This document shows, piece after piece, positions 59,419-64,000 of a DNA stretch of 64,000 bases. The stretch comes from Photobacterium jeanii (GTDB lineage: Bacteria > Pseudomonadota > Gammaproteobacteria > Enterobacterales > Vibrionaceae): contig NZ_LVHF01000027.1 of NCBI RefSeq assembly GCF_001650345.1, positions 1 to 64,000 on the forward strand, read 5' to 3'. Position numbers and translations under genes: made by a program. Numbering within the stretch: position 1 is the first letter of the stretch; every line of letters starts with the position of its first letter. The notes below the pieces were generated by a model. It was not told the DNA's origin and made no database searches. It worked only from the letters and a program-made list of their open reading frames with translations.

Positions 59419-60558
59419 ATGAGTAATTTGTTCAAACGTACCTTACTAGGTGCTGCGATTGCATCTGCAGCAATTGCATCTGTTCCAGCGCACGCAAGTG
59501 ATTCTGGCGCTAAGTATGAACACAGCATTTACGGTTTGATTGCGATGCAGGTAGCGCACCGTGATTACGATAAAGAAAAAAACAATGAAGGCGTACAGTT
59601 TAATAATGAGTCTCGCTTAGGTTGGCGTGGTACGGCTCAATTTGATCAAATGCCTAATTGGACTTTCCTATGGCAGATTGAATCTGGTTATGTCGATGAG
59701 TCTTTTGCTGGTGAAAATGGTGGTAATGGTTATTTAGGCCGTCGTGATACTTTTGTCGGCTTTGAGCATGAGAAGGCAGGTAAAATTCGTCTTGGTCGTG
59801 TATTAACGCCTATTTATGAGTTAATTGACTGGCCTGCAACTAACCCAGGTATGGGTAACGTGTGGGACTGGGGTGGCAATATTGGCGGTAACAACTTTAA
59901 CGATCGTCAATCAGATACCATTCGCTGGGATACAAACGAGCTATGGTCTGGTTTTACGATGGATATCGCAGCTGGTGCCGGTGAAGACCGTGCAGGGGCA
60001 ACTGACAGCGAGCGAGCATCGAAAAACTACTGGCACGGTATGGCTGCCCACCAAAACTTTAAAGGTGATTGGGGTTGGGCACAGTTAGATCTTGCTTACG
60101 AGATGAACTACGACACCTTAGACAAAACTAAAGGTAAGTTCAAAGATACATTCTGGGATAACCAAACTTACCTTGCTGGTATTCAAGGGGGCTTCTCAAA
60201 TGGGTTGAGCTACTTTGGTTACTACCGTATTGCGAAAGCAGATAATAGCAAGTTTAACCAAGATGAGCGTGAGGATTCATTCTCTGTAGGTTTAATGTAT
60301 AACTTTGATAAGTGGCAAGCGAAGATCGCCCATGCTTCAAACTTAGGTTTAGAAGTGAATGGTAACGAGATTAAGAATACCAAAGATCAAGTTACGTCAA
60401 TGCAGTTAATGTACTTTGTTGATACGAATGCAGTGCTTTATGCACGTTATGCGATGAATGACTTAGATCGTATTGATGCTGACAACAAAGGTTACCAAGA
60501 CCGTGGTAAATCAGATAGCTTTAACGAAGCATCAATCGGTGTGGAATACTGGTTCTAA
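59419..60558 (+). CDS. General porin, paralogue 2
   Basis: The 379-residue protein has a signal peptide (PAHA-SD) and a porin barrel: HSIYGLIAMQVAHRDYD, ESRLGWRGTAQFD, RRDTFVGFEHEKAGKIRLGR, LTPIYELIDWPATNPGMG, ending VEYWF. It should form an outer membrane channel. A hairpin with a short T tail separates it from the DUF2057 gene that follows, so that gene may be expressed by partial readthrough. Confidence 0.9.
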   Translation: MSNLFKRTLLGAAIASAAIASVPAHASDSGAKYEHSIYGLIAMQVAHRDYDKEKNNEGVQFNNESRLGWRGTAQFDQMPNWTFLWQIESGYVDESFAGENGGNGYLGRRDTFVGFEHEKAGKIRLGRVLTPIYELIDWPATNPGMGNVWDWGGNIGGNNFNDRQSDTIRWDTNELWSGFTMDIAAGAGEDRAGATDSERASKNYWHGMAAHQNFKGDWGWAQLDLAYEMNYDTLDKTKGKFKDTFWDNQTYLAGIQGGFSNGLSYFGYYRIAKADNSKFNQDEREDSFSVGLMYNFDKWQAKIAHASNLGLEVNGNEIKNTKDQVTSMQLMYFVDTNAVLYARYAMNDLDRIDADNKGYQDRGKSDSFNEASIGVEYWF

Positions 60559-60592
60559 GATGAGCCGTCGTAGCTAATAGTGCAAATAATCA

Positions 60593-60614
60593 GGGCGAGG
60601 AATTCTCGCCCTTT
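60593..60614 (+). terminator. Hairpin between porin 2 and DUF2057 B, likely partial terminator
   Basis: GGGCGAG-gaatt-CTCGCCC is followed by only three T, 15 nt before the next ATG. It would reduce rather than abolish downstream transcription. Confidence 0.65.
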
Positions 60615-60628
60615 GCCGTGGAGGTATT

Positions 60629-61288
60629 ATGAAAAAATGGATGACACTTTTTACACTGATCTTAGGGGGTATATCGTTGCAGTTGAATGCGGCAACGTTA
60701 ACTTTTAATAAAGAAGTTGGCCCTTTGGTACTGAATGGGGAAGAAGTGGCCACCGACATTTTTTCTTCACCTGATAAACTCACGCTGAGATCGGGACAGA
60801 ACCAAGTACTTTTTGCCTTGGGACAAGTGGTGGTTGAAGATGGACGTCGCACTAAGTTTAATTCGGTACCGTTTATTATTCGCTTTGAGGCATCTCGTGA
60901 TGATCTGATGCTGACTTATCAGCCTTTCCGTACTATGGATGAGGCGAGAAAATTTGAAAAAGACCCTCGTTTTAACTTAGTTACAGCATCTGGTCATGCG
61001 ATTCCGTATCAATTGGAACCTTTGCATGTTAACGGTATGCAAGGCATGCAAAATTTTGAAAAAGCAGTACGTAAATATAACCAGCAAGGCGCTGGCGTTG
61101 CTGTGATTGCGGTAAATAGTGAAAATACTTCTGTGTCTCATGTTGCACCAACGACAACACAAATTAAATCAACAAAAACAACATCGAGTAAGCGTGCGAT
61201 TCTTGAAGCCGGCTTTAACGAGATGACAGCCGATGAGCAGCAAGCATTCATGATGTGGGCGATGAAGAACTTAAAGAACCCGTCTTAA
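60629..61288 (+). CDS. DUF2057 periplasmic protein B
   Basis: The 219-residue protein has a signal peptide (cleavage near LNA-AT) and the DUF2057 pattern TLTFNKEVGPLVLNGEEV, LRSGQNQVLFALGQVVVEDG. The C-terminal FNEMTADEQQAFMMWAMKNLK resembles the end of protein A. GGAGG precedes the ATG. Placed 70 nt after porin 2, it may act with that porin or in envelope stress, but no role is known. Confidence 0.82.
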   Translation: MKKWMTLFTLILGGISLQLNAATLTFNKEVGPLVLNGEEVATDIFSSPDKLTLRSGQNQVLFALGQVVVEDGRRTKFNSVPFIIRFEASRDDLMLTYQPFRTMDEARKFEKDPRFNLVTASGHAIPYQLEPLHVNGMQGMQNFEKAVRKYNQQGAGVAVIAVNSENTSVSHVAPTTTQIKSTKTTSSKRAILEAGFNEMTADEQQAFMMWAMKNLKNPS

Positions 61289-61519
61289 TCTTGAAGAGCA
61301 CTGTCTTTCGGTAATATTCAACGTGTCGGTCTATTGGCACTGGCATTAACACTGTGTTGAGGTGCCATTGTGAGTGAAAGCTTACTCTTGGCGCCGCTTA
61401 ACTGCTATTTGCACCGGGAGAGTGATTGTAGAATTGAGCGACAGTGTTAAAATAACGCCCAATTATGGGCTTATAGTACAAGTGCTGTAAGCCTATCCAG
61501 TCACTTTAAGGTAAATCAA

Positions 61520-62950
61520 ATGACGGTTAAAACTCGTTTTGCGCCAAGCCCAACAGGCTTTTTGCACGTTGGTGGTGCGCGTACTGCATTGTACTCATGG
61601 CTATTTGCGAAGAACCAAGGTGGTGAATTTGTTCTTCGTATCGAAGATACCGATCTAGAGCGTTCAACTCAGGAAGCAATCGATGCGATCATTGAGGGTA
61701 TGGAATGGATTGGTCTGAACTGGGATGAAGGTCCGTACTACCAAACAAAACGTTTTGATCGTTACAACCAACTGATTGATGAGCTACTAGCTGAAGACAA
61801 AGCATACAAGTGTTACTGTCCAAAAGAGCTACTAGACGAGATCCGTGAAGAGCAAATGGCAGCGGGTGTAAAACCTCGCTACGATGCTAATCACCCTAAA
61901 ATTGTTGCCGCTAACGCAGCCGCGACAGCAGAATCTCCATTTGTAATTCGCTTCCGCAACCCGAAAGAAGGTACGGTAGTGTTTGACGATCACGTTCGTG
62001 GTCGCATTGAAATTGCAAACAGCGAGCTTGATGATCTGATCATTCGTCGTACCGACGGTAGCCCAACATACAACTTCTGTGTAGTGGTTGATGACTGGGA
62101 TATGGGTATCACTCAAGTTGTTCGTGGTGAAGACCACATCAACAATACCCCTCGTCAAATTAACATCTACGAAGCACTAGGTGCACCAGTACCTGAGTTC
62201 GCACACTGTGCAATGATCCTAGGTGATGACGGTGCTAAGCTGTCTAAACGTCACGGTGCAGTAAGTGTTATGCAGTACCGCGATGACGGTTACCTACCGC
62301 AAGCACTACTTAACTACCTTGTGCGTCTTGGCTGGTCTCACGGTGACCAAGAAATCTTCTCGCTAGAAGAGATGATCAACCTATTTAGCCTAGATTCTAT
62401 CAGTAAGTCAGCTTCTGCTTTCAACACTGACAAACTACTATGGTTGAACAACCACTACATCAAAACTGCTGAGCCAGAGTACGTTGCTAAATACCTACAA
62501 TGGCACCTAGATCAGAAAGAAATCGATGTAATTAATGGCCCTGCAATCACTGAAGTGATCAAGCTAGTGGGTGAGCGTTGTAATACGCTAATCGAACTTG
62601 CAGAGCAGTCGCGTTACTTCTACCAAGATTTCAGTGAATTCGAAGCGGGTGCAGCGAAGAAACACCTTCGTCCTGTAGCGAAAGAAGCGCTTGAGCTAGC
62701 AATGGCAAAAGTAGAAGCACTTGCTGCGGATGAGTGGACAACTGAAAATCTACACAACGTGATTAAAACTACGTGTGAAGAGCTAGAACTTGGCATGGGT
62801 AAAGTGGGTATGCCACTACGTGTTGCAGTAACGGGTCAAGGTCAATCACCTTCAGTTGACGCAGTAATGCAGCTTGTTGGTCAAGCGCGTGTTGTTGAGC
62901 GTATCAAGATGGCACTAGCCTTCATCGCTGAGCGTGAAGCAAACGCATAA
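61520..62950 (+). CDS. gltX: Glutamyl-tRNA synthetase
   Basis: The 476-residue class I synthetase has the HIGH-type motif [14 protein letters not shown] (10-22) and KLSKRHG (240-246). It charges tRNA-Glu with glutamate. The anticodon-binding half is complete. No tRNA gene adjoins it, unlike in E. coli. Confidence 0.97.
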   Translation: MTVKTRFAPSPTGFLHVGGARTALYSWLFAKNQGGEFVLRIEDTDLERSTQEAIDAIIEGMEWIGLNWDEGPYYQTKRFDRYNQLIDELLAEDKAYKCYCPKELLDEIREEQMAAGVKPRYDANHPKIVAANAAATAESPFVIRFRNPKEGTVVFDDHVRGRIEIANSELDDLIIRRTDGSPTYNFCVVVDDWDMGITQVVRGEDHINNTPRQINIYEALGAPVPEFAHCAMILGDDGAKLSKRHGAVSVMQYRDDGYLPQALLNYLVRLGWSHGDQEIFSLEEMINLFSLDSISKSASAFNTDKLLWLNNHYIKTAEPEYVAKYLQWHLDQKEIDVINGPAITEVIKLVGERCNTLIELAEQSRYFYQDFSEFEAGAAKKHLRPVAKEALELAMAKVEALAADEWTTENLHNVIKTTCEELELGMGKVGMPLRVAVTGQGQSPSVDAVMQLVGQARVVERIKMALAFIAEREANA

Positions 62951-62971
62951 TTATTGCTGAATTTTGAATTG

Positions 62972-63004
62972 AAAACGGGCGCAAGTATCTTGCGCCCGTT
63001 TTTT
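62972..63004. terminator. Bidirectional terminator between gltX and the small secreted gene
   Basis: AAAACGGGCGCAAG and CTTGCGCCCGTTTT form a perfect 14-bp stem with a 3-nt loop. Confidence 0.93.
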
Positions 63005-63022
63005 ATGTTTGGGATATAAGCC

Positions 63023-63199
63023 CTAAAGGTTATTACGTTGTTTATAGTTATCAACGCACACCCAAAAGTTTTTTGAAGTTGCACAGTACTTCATCGCACC
63101 TTCAGGTATCACTTCAGGCGTGCCTGAAAGCGTAAACGCAGAAGAGGCAAAACTTGCTGAAAGTAGTAGGGCCGCGCAAGCCATAGCAATCTTTTTCAT
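63023..63199 (-). CDS. 58-residue secreted protein, unrecognised
   Basis: This short gene encodes a 58-residue protein with a clear signal peptide (MKKIAMACAALLLSASFASS, cleavage likely after SSA). The mature part is about 37 residues with two Cys nine residues apart (YCATSKNFWVCVDN), which could form a disulfide. GGGAG lies eight bases before the ATG. It has a terminator directly downstream. The family and function are unknown to me. Confidence 0.75.
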   Translation of the reverse strand: MKKIAMACAALLLSASFASSAFTLSGTPEVIPEGAMKYCATSKNFWVCVDNYKQRNNL

Positions 63200-63589
63200 A
63201 TCATATCTCCCTTGGATTTATCCAATTGCTTATTTATTCGCATATAGCATGAATGATCTACTGCCATTCATTACCACTTCTAAAGCGTAGGCGAAGATCA
63301 TATTTTGCAAATCTTAATAACCTACTTGGGTATTACGTAAAAAAAGAAAGGCTTTATAAAAAAACATTTCAACAAAATTTTATGTTTGATGTAATTAACA
63401 TATTTGTAAGTTGAATAAAATTGTGAGCAATCATTTATTGACATGTATTTACTAAGTTTTTACTATCGCGCACTGTTTTACATGCATGGCTAATAAAACA
63501 ACGTTTTTGTTATTTATGCATGGATGTGTTCGTCTCGTTCCCGCCAAATGTAAGACAAATTATTTTTTATTTTTCTCACTTTTGAGAGC
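63200..63589. other. AT-rich divergent gap
   Basis: About 390 nt between the small secreted gene and the PAP2 leader. It has no coding frame. The promoters of both genes should lie here. Confidence 0.5.
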
Positions 63590-63645
63590 CCAACAGAGGG
63601 TACTTTGCCGCATGGCAAGGTTGAGTTGTAGCTAAAAGGTAAAGC

Positions 63646-64000
63646 ATGAAAATGAAGTCAGGGGTTGTTGCTTTAGTTTTAGCAGCGACGACGTGTTCTG
63701 CGTCTGCACATAATAAGAACTTAGAAAAATACGGTGATATTGCTCAGATTGGTATTCCACTCACTGCGGGTGCAATCTCACTATACAAAGGTGATACAGA
63801 AGGTTTATTTCAGTTGGCTGAAGGTGCGCTATACACTGCTGTAGCTACTCACGCTTTGAAATTCTCAATCAATGCTGAACGTCCTAATGGTGGTGATCAC
63901 TCATTCCCATCAGGCCACACTTCAGCGGCTACACAGGGTGCTGCATACCTACAGTTCCGCTACGGTTGGGAGTACGGTGTACCAGCGTACGCTGCTGCAG
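63646..64000 (+). CDS. PAP2 superfamily phosphatase (C-terminus cut by window edge)
   Basis: The visible 118 codons give a signal peptide (SASA-HN), then two PAP2 phosphatase motifs: KFSINAERP and SFPSGHTSAA. The third motif lies beyond the window. Family members dephosphorylate lipids such as phosphatidylglycerol phosphate or undecaprenyl pyrophosphate, or act as periplasmic acid phosphatases. ATG 63646 has AAAAGG upstream; ATG 63652 is an alternative. Confidence 0.88.
   Translation, partial: MKMKSGVVALVLAATTCSASAHNKNLEKYGDIAQIGIPLTAGAISLYKGDTEGLFQLAEGALYTAVATHALKFSINAERPNGGDHSFPSGHTSAATQGAAYLQFRYGWEYGVPAYAAA

Overview
The window reads as a chromosomal segment of a marine gammaproteobacterium of the Vibrionaceae (Vibrio/Photobacterium group). 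The basis is a complete Na+-translocating NADH:quinone oxidoreductase operon with its maturation factors, an OmpK/Tsx nucleoside channel, a napFDABC cluster that ends in a roughly 45-residue membrane protein of the TIGR02808 type, AGDEF/GGEEF diguanylate cyclases, and gene orders shared with E. coli (dinB-pepD-gpt-frsA-crl-proBA; crr-ptsI-ptsH-cysK-cysZ-zipA-ligA). Base composition is even and moderate. I see no prophage, integron, CRISPR array, complete insertion sequence, tRNA or rRNA. Genus-level placement is inference.

Layout. 1-5 kb: a truncated RidA gene, an AzlCD branched-chain amino acid exporter, OmpK and the muropeptide permease AmpG. 5-10 kb: a minus-strand run (small unknown protein, periplasmic cyclophilin, YajG lipoprotein, RlmG), divergent bolA, and an orphan TRAP-type binding lipoprotein. 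10-17.6 kb: nqrABCDEF, apbE and nqrM, a full set for building and flavinylating Na+-NQR. 17.6-31 kb: a two-receiver diguanylate cyclase, SOS-regulated dinB, a pair of palindromic repeats, pepD, a 1.7-kb region holding an unlisted 29-codon gene with its own terminators, a purine permease with a candidate purine operator, gpt, frsA, crl and proBA. 30-34 kb: the yffB-like/dapE/M15 peptidase/DUF2897 operon, a MAPEG protein and a small winged-helix protein. 34-42 kb: narQP divergent from napFDABC, so the nitrate sensor pair sits beside its likely target. 42-47 kb: small conserved proteins, a 9-bp microsatellite, a THI5-like/GGDEF sensor and a DyP peroxidase. 47-56 kb: PTS genes, cysK, cysZ, zipA, ligA. 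56-61 kb: two paralogous porin genes that share an RNA leader, each near a DUF2057 gene. 61-64 kb: gltX, an unlisted 58-residue secreted protein and a truncated PAP2 phosphatase.

How the parts work together. Na+-NQR supplies the sodium-motive force; ApbE attaches FMN to the conserved threonines visible in NqrB and NqrC, and NqrM assists assembly. NarQP probably switches on the periplasmic nitrate reductase that takes electrons through NapC and NapB. The permease plus Gpt makes a purine salvage pair. The general PTS proteins sit next to cysteine synthase and division genes as in E. coli. The least explained parts are the 29-codon gene and its RNA, the shared porin leader hairpin with its porin/DUF2057 duplication, and several small membrane or secreted proteins.
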